Positions 1-7,553 of a stretch of DNA of 35,595 bases are shown here, in pieces. The stretch spans positions 1 through 35,595 of the forward strand of contig PMUK01000083.1 of assembly GCA_003166915.1 (NCBI GenBank), in the 5' to 3' direction. The stretch's first letter is position 1. Every line of letters begins with the position of its first letter. The notes under the pieces were generated by a model. It saw nothing but the letters and a program-made list of their open reading frames with translations, was not told the origin of the DNA and did not search any database. Source of the stretch: Candidatus Cybelea palsarum (GTDB taxonomy: Bacteria > Vulcanimicrobiota > Vulcanimicrobiia > Vulcanimicrobiales > Vulcanimicrobiaceae). The translations under genes were made by a program, and so were the position numbers.

Positions 1-79
1 CAAGCATACGTCCGTTTGCCGGTACCGCGGATTACTCTAGCGGCGGGGCATAAAGGCTGCGGCCGGACACCGCATGCTG

Positions 80-85
80 TATACT
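80..85 (+). promoter_or_regulatory. Possible -10 box of the pqq operon
   Basis: TATACT, five of six matches to the sigma-70 -10 consensus, lies 33 bases before the pqqA start. It is directly preceded by GCTG, as is the candidate -10 box of rsh at 21776-21781. I find no convincing -35 hexamer at 16-18 bases upstream, so this is a weak call. Confidence 0.28.
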
Positions 86-118
86 ACTTGAACGGGCTTT
101 GTGCCGAGGAGTATCTAC

Positions 119-226
119 ATGAAAGAGAAGCGCGCACCGTGGGAGCGCCCCGATTTTCAAGAGCATCAGCTCGGCGCCGAGGTAACGGCTTACCTTAGCG
201 CGCCGATGCGCGAACCCAAGCTCTAA
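119..226 (+). CDS. pqqA: PQQ precursor peptide PqqA
   Basis: A 35-residue peptide that would supply the glutamate and tyrosine joined and processed into pyrroloquinoline quinone. The diagnostic E-V-T-x-Y segment is present as Glu21-Val-Thr-Ala-Tyr25, matching the Glu/Tyr spacing of known PqqA peptides. The ATG at 119 has a GAGGAG ribosome binding site at 106-111, seven bases upstream. It is the first gene of pqqA-C-D-E-B, which makes the identification firm despite the size. The peptide keeps only about ten residues after Tyr25. No pqqF-type protease gene is in the window, so the protease that releases the cross-linked residues is unknown here. Such genes are usually missed by gene callers. 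Confidence 0.88.
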   Translation: MKEKRAPWERPDFQEHQLGAEVTAYLSAPMREPKL

Positions 227-234
227 CCTCCGCA

Positions 235-924
235 ACGACGGCCGATTCCGATCTCGTCGCCCGGCTTTATGCCGTCGGCGAGGAGCGTTACCACGACAAG
301 CACCCGTTTCATCGGCGGCTCGTCGCTGGAACACTCGACCGCGCTGCGGTGCAGGCCTGGGTGGCCAATCGCTATTACTACCAAAAGCAAATTCCCATAA
401 AGGACGCGGCGATTCTCGCAAACCTGCCCTCCGCATCGTATCGCCGGGCGTGGATCTCGCGCATTTACGATCACGACGGCGCCGCGGACGGCGAGGGCGG
501 CACCGTCTCGTGGCTGGCACTCGCGCGAGCCGTCGGGCTCGACGAGGGCGCGGTGCTCTCTGAAGGAGCGATCGCACCGGGAACGCGCTTCGCCGTCGAT
601 GCCTACGTTATGTTCGCCCGCACTCGTCCTTGGATCGAAGCGGTAGCCTCGTCCCTCACCGAGCTTTTTGGGCCGCCGGTCATGACGGCTAGGGTCGCGG
701 CGATTATCGAAAAGTATCCGTGGATCGATCGCTCGGGTCTGGCCTACTTTCAAAAACGAATTCCGCTAGCGAAGCGGGATGCCGAGTCGGCATTATCTTG
801 GGTGCTGCAAGAAGCGACGACGCCCGACATCGAACGCCGTTGCGTGGATGCCTTGCGCTTTAAATGCGACGTTCTTTGGTGCATCCTGGATGCGACGGCG
901 CTCGCCTGCGGCATCTTCAAATGA
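235..924 (+). CDS. pqqC: Pyrroloquinoline-quinone synthase PqqC, start unclear
   Basis: PqqC carries out the last step of PQQ synthesis, the cofactorless oxidation and ring closure of the intermediate. The N-terminal Y-H-x-x-H-P-F-H segment (codons at about 301), the W-V-A-N-R-Y-Y-Y-Q block and the I-P-I-K-D-A-A-I-L-A-N block match the family, and length from here (about 229 residues) is close to the usual 230-250. The start is a problem. In this frame there is a TAG at 196-198, and from 199 to 348 no ATG, GTG or TTG occurs. The GTG at 349 would remove the conserved His-rich N-terminus. I placed the start at ACG 235 only as a stand-in; a -1 shift out of pqqA or a sequence error are alternatives. 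The stop overlaps the pqqD ATG (ATGA). Confidence 0.85.
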   Translation, partial: TTADSDLVARLYAVGEERYHDKHPFHRRLVAGTLDRAAVQAWVANRYYYQKQIPIKDAAILANLPSASYRRAWISRIYDHDGAADGEGGTVSWLALARAVGLDEGAVLSEGAIAPGTRFAVDAYVMFARTRPWIEAVASSLTELFGPPVMTARVAAIIEKYPWIDRSGLAYFQKRIPLAKRDAESALSWVLQEATTPDIERRCVDALRFKCDVLWCILDATALACGIFK

Positions 925-1184
925 AGCCCACCGCGTACCCGCGCTTCGGTAAGGGCGTCAAGCTGCGGCACGAAGGAAACGGCAGCATCATGCTGCTGAT
1001 TCCCGAAGGCGCGCTCGTTCTCAACGCCTCCGCGGCGGCTGCGCTGGAACTGGTCGACGGAACGCGGCCGCTCGCAGAGATCATCGCGGCAGTGGCCGAG
1101 CAATTCGACGTGACCGCCGACCGCGCCGGCGAGGATCTCTCCGAACTCTTCGAGCGGCTCGAGCAGCGTGGGCTCGTGCAGTGA
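921..1184 (+). CDS. pqqD: PQQ biosynthesis chaperone PqqD
   Basis: An 87-residue protein of the PqqD family, which binds the PqqA peptide and presents it to the radical SAM enzyme PqqE. Family features are the N-terminal P-R-F region with K-L-R-H, the L-x-L-N-x-S-A-A-x-x-x-L-x-D-G core around residues 34-50, and a winged-helix-like C-terminus with the repeated E-x-x-E-L-F-E-R-L-E pattern. The ATG at 921 overlaps the pqqC stop as ATGA, and the gene ends inside the pqqE start (GTGA at 1181-1184). Both overlaps suggest coupled translation. Position between pqqC and pqqE is the usual one. The length is normal for a free-standing PqqD. Confidence 0.93.
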   Translation: MKPTAYPRFGKGVKLRHEGNGSIMLLIPEGALVLNASAAAALELVDGTRPLAEIIAAVAEQFDVTADRAGEDLSELFERLEQRGLVQ

Positions 1185-2251
1185 ACGCGCAACTCAGGCC
1201 GCTGTCGCTGCTCTGCGAGCTTACCTACCGCTGCAATCTGCAGTGTCCGTATTGCTACAACCCGCTCGATCTGCGAGCGTACCGCGATGAGCTGACGACC
1301 GGTCAATGGAGCAGCGTCTTGCAGGCAGCCGCCGATCTTGGCGTAATTCAGGCGCATTTTTCCGGCGGCGAGCCGACGCTGCGCCCGGATCTCGTTGCGC
1401 TGGTCGAAGCCGCAGCCGCCTGCGGACTCTACACGAACCTGATTACGCAGGGAACGTTTCTCGACGACGAGTTGCTCGACCGATTGGTCGACGGCGGTCT
1501 CAATCACGTGCAGATTAGCATTCAGGCGCCGCAAGCACCACTCGCCGACCGCATCGCCGGCGCAATCGTCCACGACAAGAAGGCGGACGCGCTGCGGCGC
1601 GTGCTTACGCGCGACGTCGCGCTCACGCTCAACTGCGTGCTGCACCGCTTGAATCACGATTCGATCGAGGAGGTCATCGATTACGCGCAACGCCTCGGAA
1701 TTCGCCGACTGGAGCTGGCCAACGTGCAGTTCTACGGCTGGGCCTATCGCAACCGCGGCGCGCTGATGCCGACGCTGGAGCAGGTTCGCCACGGCGAAGA
1801 CGTCGTCGCCGCGGCTCGCGAGCGTCTACGCGGATCGATGGAGATCGTCTACGTGCTTCCGGACTACTTCGGCGATTTTCCCAAACCGTGCATGAACGGC
1901 TGGGGTCGTCAGTTCATCACCGTTACGCCCAATGGGTACGCCTTGCCGTGCCCGGCAGCGGCTGGAATTACTACGTTGGCGTTTGAGAACGTGCGAGATC
2001 GCGCGCTCGGGGAGATTTGGTGCGATTCCGCATCGTTCGTGCGCTATCGCGGCACCGATTGGATGCCCGAGCCGTGCCGCTCGTGCGAGCGGCGCGAGTT
2101 GGATTGGGGCGGTTGCCGGTGCCAAGCGTACTTGATCACGGGCGACCCCGGCGTGACGGACCCAGCCTGTTCGCTCAGCCCCGATCACGCGGCTATCGCT
2201 TCACTACGCGAAGAGACGTCCGGGGCCGAACCGGTCTATCGCCGGGCGTGA
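1181..2251 (+). CDS. pqqE: PqqA peptide cyclase PqqE (radical SAM/SPASM)
   Basis: PqqE forms the carbon-carbon bond between the Glu and Tyr side chains of PqqA. The radical SAM CX3CX2C motif is at Cys18, Cys22 and Cys25. The S-G-G-E-P motif for SAM binding follows near residue 62. The C-terminal half carries the SPASM auxiliary cluster cysteines: P-C-M-N-G-W-G, L-P-C-P-A-A, E-P-C-R-S-C-E-R-R, G-G-C-R-C-Q-A-Y and P-A-C-S-L-S-P. The length of 356 residues is usual. It starts with GTG at 1181 overlapping the pqqD stop, and its TGA at 2249-2251 overlaps the GTG of pqqB. The N-terminus is short, placing the first cysteine only 18 residues in, which fits the family. Confidence 0.95.
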   Translation: MNAQLRPLSLLCELTYRCNLQCPYCYNPLDLRAYRDELTTGQWSSVLQAAADLGVIQAHFSGGEPTLRPDLVALVEAAAACGLYTNLITQGTFLDDELLDRLVDGGLNHVQISIQAPQAPLADRIAGAIVHDKKADALRRVLTRDVALTLNCVLHRLNHDSIEEVIDYAQRLGIRRLELANVQFYGWAYRNRGALMPTLEQVRHGEDVVAAARERLRGSMEIVYVLPDYFGDFPKPCMNGWGRQFITVTPNGYALPCPAAAGITTLAFENVRDRALGEIWCDSASFVRYRGTDWMPEPCRSCERRELDWGGCRCQAYLITGDPGVTDPACSLSPDHAAIASLREETSGAEPVYRRA

Positions 2252-3153
2252 TCGTCCGCGTACTCGGTTCGGCGGCCGGCGGCGGCGTGCCACAGTGGAA
2301 CTGCGCCTGCGACAACTGTTCAGGGACCCGCGCGGGACGCCGCGCACAGCGCACGCAATCCGGGCTCGCGGTGAGTGCCGACGGCAAGCGCTGGCTACTG
2401 CTCAACTGTTCGCCCGATATCGGGTCGCAGATCCAAGCCTTTGCGCCGTTGCATCCGTGCAAGCCACGCGGCACGCCCATCGCCGGCATCCTCTTCACCG
2501 ATGCGAACGTCGATCATCTCGGAGGCCTGGCGACCCTGCGTCAGAGCGGGGAACACCATTTTATCGTCCGCTCAAGTGCGATCGTTCGCGCGATTGCCAC
2601 GGCCCAGCCGGCCTACGCCCCTTTTTCGAAGCCACCGCATCGCTGGCTCGAGAGCCCGCTCGACGTTCCCTGCGAAGCGGCAAGCGAAGATGACATCGTC
2701 GGAAATCAGTTGGCGGTTCGCGCCGTTTCCGTTCCGGGAACGACGCCCGGCTACGATGGCCGTCGCCGCATGCCGGGCGCGGTGGTTGCCTACGAAGTCT
2801 CCGATCTCGACCGGAAGAACCGTCTGCTTTTCGCCCCAGTCTTCTCCAGCGTCGACACCGTACTGCACGCTGCGATCGCGTCGGTCCAAATCGCTTTTGT
2901 CGACGGGACATTCTACACGGCCGACGAGCTGGTCGCGCAACATCTGCTCTCGAAGCGCGCCGAGTCGCTCGGGCATCAATCAGTGGGTGGTGAAGCCGGG
3001 ACGCTCGAGCGTCTGCGCGGCATCGGCTCTCGGATCATCTTCACGCACCTCAACAATTCAAATCCGATGCTCGAGCCGTCCTCAGCGGCTTCTCAGGAAA
3101 TCCGTGAGGCGGGCGCCGAGATCGCCTACGACGGAATGGAATTGCTGCTCTAG
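2248..3153 (+). CDS. pqqB: PQQ biosynthesis protein PqqB
   Basis: A 301-residue PqqB of the metallo-beta-lactamase fold, proposed in the literature to hydroxylate the tyrosine ring of the cross-linked intermediate. The N-terminus V-R-V-L-G-S-A-A-G-G-G-V-P-Q-W-N-C and the following C-D-N-C are hallmarks; the cysteines form the structural zinc site in characterised PqqB. The F-T-D-A-N-V-D-H-L-G-G segment replaces the HxHxDH of true metallo-beta-lactamases, as is normal for PqqB. Reading frame is open far upstream inside pqqE, but the GTG at 2248 gives the conserved N-terminus and a four-base overlap with the pqqE stop. It is the last pqq biosynthetic gene in the operon. Confidence 0.94.
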   Translation: MIVRVLGSAAGGGVPQWNCACDNCSGTRAGRRAQRTQSGLAVSADGKRWLLLNCSPDIGSQIQAFAPLHPCKPRGTPIAGILFTDANVDHLGGLATLRQSGEHHFIVRSSAIVRAIATAQPAYAPFSKPPHRWLESPLDVPCEAASEDDIVGNQLAVRAVSVPGTTPGYDGRRRMPGAVVAYEVSDLDRKNRLLFAPVFSSVDTVLHAAIASVQIAFVDGTFYTADELVAQHLLSKRAESLGHQSVGGEAGTLERLRGIGSRIIFTHLNNSNPMLEPSSAASQEIREAGAEIAYDGMELLL

Positions 3154-3173
3154 AGTGGGAACTCTACTTGTTG

Positions 3174-4397
3174 ATGATGGCCCTAGCCGCCCGACTCGTT
3201 TTGACGCTCGCGGTAGCGTGGACGCAATTTCGCCTGGGTCCCCAAAACAATGCCGTCGTAGACGGCTCGCTCAACGCGTCGTGGCGGATCGAAACCGGAG
3301 GACAAATTTCGGCTAGTCCAACCACTCTAGACGGAGCGGTCTTCGTCGGGAACAATAACGGCTCGCTCTACGCAATCGAGGCTACCACCGGAAAGGTCTT
3401 ATGGACAGCACGCGTGCCAAATCCGCTTATGAGCGCCCCCCTCATTTACAATGATTTGGTGATCGTGGGTGAAGGCGATCCGACAAGCCGCAGCTCGTCG
3501 CCTTCCGAGCCGGTGATGGTCGGCCAGGGCCCAAGCGCCCTCATCGGCTTCGATCGTTTCACCGGAAGCATGCGCTGGCAAACCACCCTGAGCGGTTCGG
3601 CCATGCCGACACCGGCCATCATCAACCGCACGCTGATCGATCACGACGGAGCAGGTTGGATTAACGGCCTCGATCCGGACAGCGGCGAGATGCGCTATCA
3701 GCACTGGCTCGGATCGATGGCTTCGATGTCCGCGATTCTTCCCATCGGTAGCGGGGATTTCGTTACGACGGGAGTCGGCAGCAACGCCGCATGGCGAGTG
3801 CATGCGGATGGTGGCTCCATCATTTGGCGCAGCCCGTTTTCGAGGGGCGCCTCGGGAATCGGCGATTGTCCTCCGGTCACCGACGGCCGTCGCATCTTCT
3901 GCGACTACGTCTCGCCGGTGCTGCCGGATACGTCGACGGCCATCGGCGACCTAACCGCGCAGCGAGTCTACGCGCTCGACGCCGCCAGCGGCGCGCTCTT
4001 ATGGGACGTTGCGTTGGAGAGCGGCGCGCTTCCGATCCGTAACGAAGCCGCCATTCCGCTCCTCGCGGGGAGCCGGCTCTTCGTCGGCAGCGCGCTGGTG
4101 CCGTGGATGCATGCGCTCGACACGATGACCGGAATGCTGCTCTGGGAGACGCCGACGCGAGGCGCCGTCAAGGGCGGCATCGTCGACGTCGGCGATGTCC
4201 TCTCCTTCGGCGACTTAGGCGGTTATCTGTGGGCGCTCGATGCCAAAACCGGTCGCGTCGTCGGCGATAAGCTGATGCATACGCCGTTTAACGTCGGCTC
4301 GCCGATCGTTGTCGGAACGACTCTGATCATCGGAAGCGACACCGGCAGCGTGATCGCGATCCCGCTGGAGAAAATTCGCAACAGCCTCGATCCATAG
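3174..4397 (+). CDS. Secreted PQQ-type beta-propeller protein
   Basis: A roughly 407-residue protein with an N-terminal hydrophobic signal-like segment (A-A-R-L-V-L-T-L-A-V-A-W-T) followed by repeats of the quinoprotein blade pattern, A-x-D/E-x-x-T/S-G-x-x-x-W. I count six clear copies, including Y-A-I-E-A-T-T-G-K-V-L-W, I-G-F-D-R-F-T-G-S-M-R-W, Y-A-L-D-A-A-S-G-A-L-L-W and H-A-L-D-T-M-T-G-M-L-L-W. It starts only 20 bases after pqqB, so it is probably part of the same operon. It is shorter than PQQ alcohol or glucose dehydrogenases (about 550-800 residues), has no CxxCH haem site and no membrane domain, so I cannot say whether it binds PQQ or is a BamB-like structural protein. TTG codons at 3168 and 3171 are alternative starts. 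Confidence 0.82.
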   Translation: MMALAARLVLTLAVAWTQFRLGPQNNAVVDGSLNASWRIETGGQISASPTTLDGAVFVGNNNGSLYAIEATTGKVLWTARVPNPLMSAPLIYNDLVIVGEGDPTSRSSSPSEPVMVGQGPSALIGFDRFTGSMRWQTTLSGSAMPTPAIINRTLIDHDGAGWINGLDPDSGEMRYQHWLGSMASMSAILPIGSGDFVTTGVGSNAAWRVHADGGSIIWRSPFSRGASGIGDCPPVTDGRRIFCDYVSPVLPDTSTAIGDLTAQRVYALDAASGALLWDVALESGALPIRNEAAIPLLAGSRLFVGSALVPWMHALDTMTGMLLWETPTRGAVKGGIVDVGDVLSFGDLGGYLWALDAKTGRVVGDKLMHTPFNVGSPIVVGTTLIIGSDTGSVIAIPLEKIRNSLDP

Positions 4398-4410
4398 CGT
4401 TCGTCCTCCC

Positions 4411-5862
4411 CTAGAATAGGTTCCAAAGGTATTGGTTGTACACTTCGTGGTGGTATTGCACTTCTTGGGCTTTGACGAAGCTTCCGAGTAGTCGGGGACA
4501 GCGGTCGGCGCTGGCTTGTTTGAGATCGGCGTAGCGTGCTTTGACGTCGTCGCCCAGGAGCTTGCCGGTCCATTCTGAAGCGCGAAACGCGGCCATCGCA
4601 TCGTAGATATTGTCGGGCAGGTAACGATCGGCTTGGCGCAAGTTTTTCAGCGAGCTGGTCGTCCCCTCGAGACCGGTCTTAAAGACGGCCAGCATCACCA
4701 TGTACGGATTTGCGTCGGGGGCGACTGAGCGAACCTCCGTGCGCATGCTGCGCTCGTTGCCGATCGGAATGCGCATCATCGAGCCGCGATCGATCGCGGA
4801 TGCTTTGAGCTGATTGGGCGCTTCAAAGTGCGGGTCGAGCCGGCGATACGAGTTCACGCTGGAGTTGAGCATCAGGCAGATGTCGTTTCCGTGCGTGAGG
4901 ATGCGATCGACGAACTTCCAGCCGAAGGCACTGAGCTGCTCCTGTCCTTTGGGCTCCCAGAAAAGGTTTTTGCCGTTCTTGCTGACCGAGACGTTGGTAT
5001 GCATGCCGCTTCCGTTGACGCCGACGACCGGCTTGGGCAAGAAACTAGCGGTCATTCCGAGCTTCGTCGCGACTTGACGGCAGATCAGCTTATAGAGTTG
5101 GATCTGGTCCGCGGCGGCGACGACTTCGCCGTAATTATAGTTGATCTCGAACTGCGACGGCGCGACCTCCGGATGATCCTTCTCGTTTTGAAAGCCCATC
5201 GCACGCTGCACTTCGGCAACCGTGTCGATGAAATCGCGCAACGGGTCGCCGGGCAAGGAGTGATAGTAGCCGCCGGTGTTCACGTACTCGAACGCGCCGG
5301 TCTCGTGATAACGCCGTTCGGCATCGAGGCCTTTGAAGAGAAAGCCCTCGATCTCGCTGGCCGCGTTGAGCGCGTAGCCTTCCTTCGTATAGCATTCGTT
5401 TGCGAACTTTTTGAGGGCACCGCGAATATCACCGGTAAAAGACCTTCCCTCACGGTCGAAGACGTCGCCGAAGACGAGCACCTTGCCCGACCCGAAGATA
5501 TCCGCCGGACCCCAATAAAACGCGCTCCAGTCGAGCGATAGGCGCAAGTCGCTTTCGCGCTGCGGCGTAAAGCCTCGTATCGAGGAGCCGTCGAATGTCA
5601 GGTTGTCGTGCGACTTGAGCAAGAACTTTTTGTCGTAGTCAAGCATGTGCAGGCGGCCCTCCAGATCGCTGAAGAGCACCGTTAATGCTTTGATCCTTGG
5701 CTCGTCGGCAAGATACTTCAGCCGCTGCTCTTGCAGGGCGTGAAGGGGAACGCGCTCTTGGCGCTGCTGCTTCGCGCGCAAGTTGAGCTCCTCGAGCTCG
5801 GAGTAGGGGAGCATCAGGAAGTCGCGCAGGTCGGCGTTGGTCGGCATGGCCGTCGAAGTCAT
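4411..5862 (-). CDS. glnA: Glutamine synthetase, type I-like
   Basis: A 483-residue ATP-dependent ammonia-glutamate ligase. Visible signatures are D-G-S-S-I-R-G-F near residue 91 (beta-grasp side), the S-E-I-E-G-F-L-F metal ligands, the ATP site N-G-S-G-M-H-T-N-V-S-V and the glutamate/metal site around N-E-R-S-M-R-T-E-V-R. An extra N-terminal stretch of about 55 charged residues precedes the beta-grasp domain. The ATG at 5862 is chosen because AAGGAG lies ten bases upstream; the frame stays open to 5940 but without better signals. The gene is convergent with the propeller gene, 13 bases apart, and stands alone. Which subfamily (GlnA, GlnA3 or a polyamine or other amide ligase) it belongs to cannot be settled by eye. 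Confidence 0.9.
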   Translation of the reverse strand: MTSTAMPTNADLRDFLMLPYSELEELNLRAKQQRQERVPLHALQEQRLKYLADEPRIKALTVLFSDLEGRLHMLDYDKKFLLKSHDNLTFDGSSIRGFTPQRESDLRLSLDWSAFYWGPADIFGSGKVLVFGDVFDREGRSFTGDIRGALKKFANECYTKEGYALNAASEIEGFLFKGLDAERRYHETGAFEYVNTGGYYHSLPGDPLRDFIDTVAEVQRAMGFQNEKDHPEVAPSQFEINYNYGEVVAAADQIQLYKLICRQVATKLGMTASFLPKPVVGVNGSGMHTNVSVSKNGKNLFWEPKGQEQLSAFGWKFVDRILTHGNDICLMLNSSVNSYRRLDPHFEAPNQLKASAIDRGSMMRIPIGNERSMRTEVRSVAPDANPYMVMLAVFKTGLEGTTSSLKNLRQADRYLPDNIYDAMAAFRASEWTGKLLGDDVKARYADLKQASADRCPRLLGSFVKAQEVQYHHEVYNQYLWNLF

Positions 5863-5976
5863 GTGGTTCGTTCTCCTTGACGTTCGGCGAGTTACATGCC
5901 CTGGACCCTTACACAATCCGCAGCCCGCGCCTTTGGACAATTGGTAAACGTTTCGTGGCCCTCGCCGGCTACCGGG

Positions 5977-6930
5977 CTACGATCCGTAGAAGAACCGCAC
6001 GATGTGGAAGAACACGGGCGCGGCGAAAATCAACGAATCCATCCGATCGAGGATTCCGCCGTGGCCTCCGATCAGGTTTCCGTAATCTTTCACCCCGAGG
6101 TCGCGTTTGATCGCCGACATCACCAAACCGCCGCCGAAACCTAAGAGTGCGATCGCCAGCGAGATCGCGGCGGCTGCCGGCAGGCTAAAGGGCGTCAGCC
6201 ACCATAGCGCCGTCCCGATGGCGGTCGCGCTCAACGTGCCGCCGACGAAGCCTTCCCACGTCTTATTTGGGCTGATGGACGGCGCGATCTTGTGGCGTCC
6301 GAGAAGTTTGCCGAAGACGTACTGGAGTACGTCATTAAGCTGGTCGACGATGACGAGAAAGAGTAAGAGTTTCGCGTCGGGCCCAAATCCGGGAATGTTG
6401 AGCGTGAGGAGCGCCGGCGCATAACTGAGGCAATAGACGCAGATCATCAGCCCCCATTGGATCTTGGCCGCGCGTTCGAGAAACGATTGGGTGTCGCCGG
6501 CGAGTGCCATCGCGGCGGGAATGAAGAGGAATCCGTAGACCGGGATCACGATGAAAAAGCCTAACCATTTGAGTGAGAGCAAATAGTATTGCAGCGGCGT
6601 GAAGATGAAAAACGTCCAGAAGAGCGTGTGATGATCGGCCCGGCGCGTCGGTATCAGCGTCAGATATTCGCGCAGCGCGAGAAAAGAGATCAAGCCGAAG
6701 AGCACGAGCGAACCGGTCGAGCCGACGACCAGCGTCAATCCAAAGATCGCACACATCACCCACCACGAGCCGATTCGCTGGTTGAGATTTGCAATCGTGC
6801 CTTCGGCCACCGGATCCTTGATTGCAAGACGCATGACGCGCCCAACGATCGTTGCGACCACGAGCAGGCCGAGGATGCCGCCGCAAGCCCAGAGCAGCTT
6901 TTGGTCGAGACCGTAGTGGCCCGGCATCAT
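5977..6930 (-). CDS. cdsA: Phosphatidate cytidylyltransferase CdsA
   Basis: CdsA makes CDP-diacylglycerol from phosphatidic acid and CTP at the inner membrane. The 317-residue protein has about eight hydrophobic segments and, near the C-terminus, the full family signature S-A-I-K-R-D-L-G-V-K-D followed by H-G-G-I-L-D-R-M-D-S-L. An upstream S-P-N-K-T-W-E-G-F-V-G-G block, also conserved, is present. Its ATG at 6930 overlaps the stop of the acyltransferase gene (ATGA), so the two are likely translated together. It is the last gene of a three-gene lipid unit. E. coli ynbA-ynbB is a comparable arrangement of a CDP-alcohol phosphatidyltransferase beside a CdsA homologue. Confidence 0.94.
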   Translation of the reverse strand: MMPGHYGLDQKLLWACGGILGLLVVATIVGRVMRLAIKDPVAEGTIANLNQRIGSWWVMCAIFGLTLVVGSTGSLVLFGLISFLALREYLTLIPTRRADHHTLFWTFFIFTPLQYYLLSLKWLGFFIVIPVYGFLFIPAAMALAGDTQSFLERAAKIQWGLMICVYCLSYAPALLTLNIPGFGPDAKLLLFLVIVDQLNDVLQYVFGKLLGRHKIAPSISPNKTWEGFVGGTLSATAIGTALWWLTPFSLPAAAAISLAIALLGFGGGLVMSAIKRDLGVKDYGNLIGGHGGILDRMDSLIFAAPVFFHIVRFFYGS

Positions 6931-7553
6931 CGTTCTCTAAGCCCGCAGACGGCATCCCGCATTCGCTCCAGGAACACAAGCTCAGGTTCGAGCGGATCGA
7001 ACGACGCCGGCGCCCCAAACGTAATGCGGCTTATGAGCGGCACGGGAAGGAACTGACCTTTAGGAAGAACGCGATTGAGGTTCTCGATAAAGGCCGGCAC
7101 GAGTTGCAGACTCGGTTTTTGAAGACACAAATGGTACAGCCCGCTCTTGAACGGCGCCACCGATTCGCCGGTCCCCCGCGTACCTTCGGGAAAAATAATC
7201 AGCGAATAGTCATCGCCCATTTCGGCGGCGATGCGGTCGATCGTCGAACGAGCGCGCGATTCGCGTGGGCGATCCTCGCCGCTGCGCGGCACGAGAACCG
7301 CGTTGAAGACGTTGACGGCGAGTGCGCGGCGCAGGCCGCGATCCCAGTAATCTTGGGCGGCGACCGGCCGCGTACGCGCGCGGATGTCGGCCGGTAACGA
7401 TGCCCAGAGCACGACGAAATCGAGATGGCTCGTGTGGTTGGCAAAAAAGACGCTCTGGCGCGCTTGAGGCGCGCCGTCGCGCCAACTCGCCTGCACTCCG
7501 CTGATGAATCGCGCCGCGCCCGCGACGATGCCGGCCAGCGAGCTGACGTTCAT
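6927..7553 (-). CDS. PlsC-like 1-acyl-glycerol-phosphate acyltransferase
   Basis: A 208-residue acyltransferase of the PlsC/LPLAT family, which would transfer an acyl group to lysophosphatidic acid or a similar acceptor. The catalytic HX4D motif is N-H40-T-S-H-L-D45 and the phosphate-binding block is F-P-E-G-T-R at residues 121-126. The frame is open to 7973 but the upstream part has no family resemblance and covers the preceding gene; the ATG at 7553 gives a typical N-terminus and overlaps the preceding stop as ATGA. Substrate cannot be told from sequence. Lying between a CDP-alcohol phosphatidyltransferase homologue and CdsA, it probably feeds phosphatidate to CdsA. Confidence 0.88.
   Translation of the reverse strand: MNVSSLAGIVAGAARFISGVQASWRDGAPQARQSVFFANHTSHLDFVVLWASLPADIRARTRPVAAQDYWDRGLRRALAVNVFNAVLVPRSGEDRPRESRARSTIDRIAAEMGDDYSLIIFPEGTRGTGESVAPFKSGLYHLCLQKPSLQLVPAFIENLNRVLPKGQFLPVPLISRITFGAPASFDPLEPELVFLERMRDAVCGLRER

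Noticed and set aside
1-118. A coding frame upstream of pqqA (16-198)
   Set aside because: It covers pqqA and its ribosome binding site in another frame and has no family resemblance; the region looks like promoter DNA.
4828-5541. A 237-codon plus-strand open frame opposite glnA
   Set aside because: It mirrors the glutamine synthetase codons and shows no independent family features or ribosome binding site.
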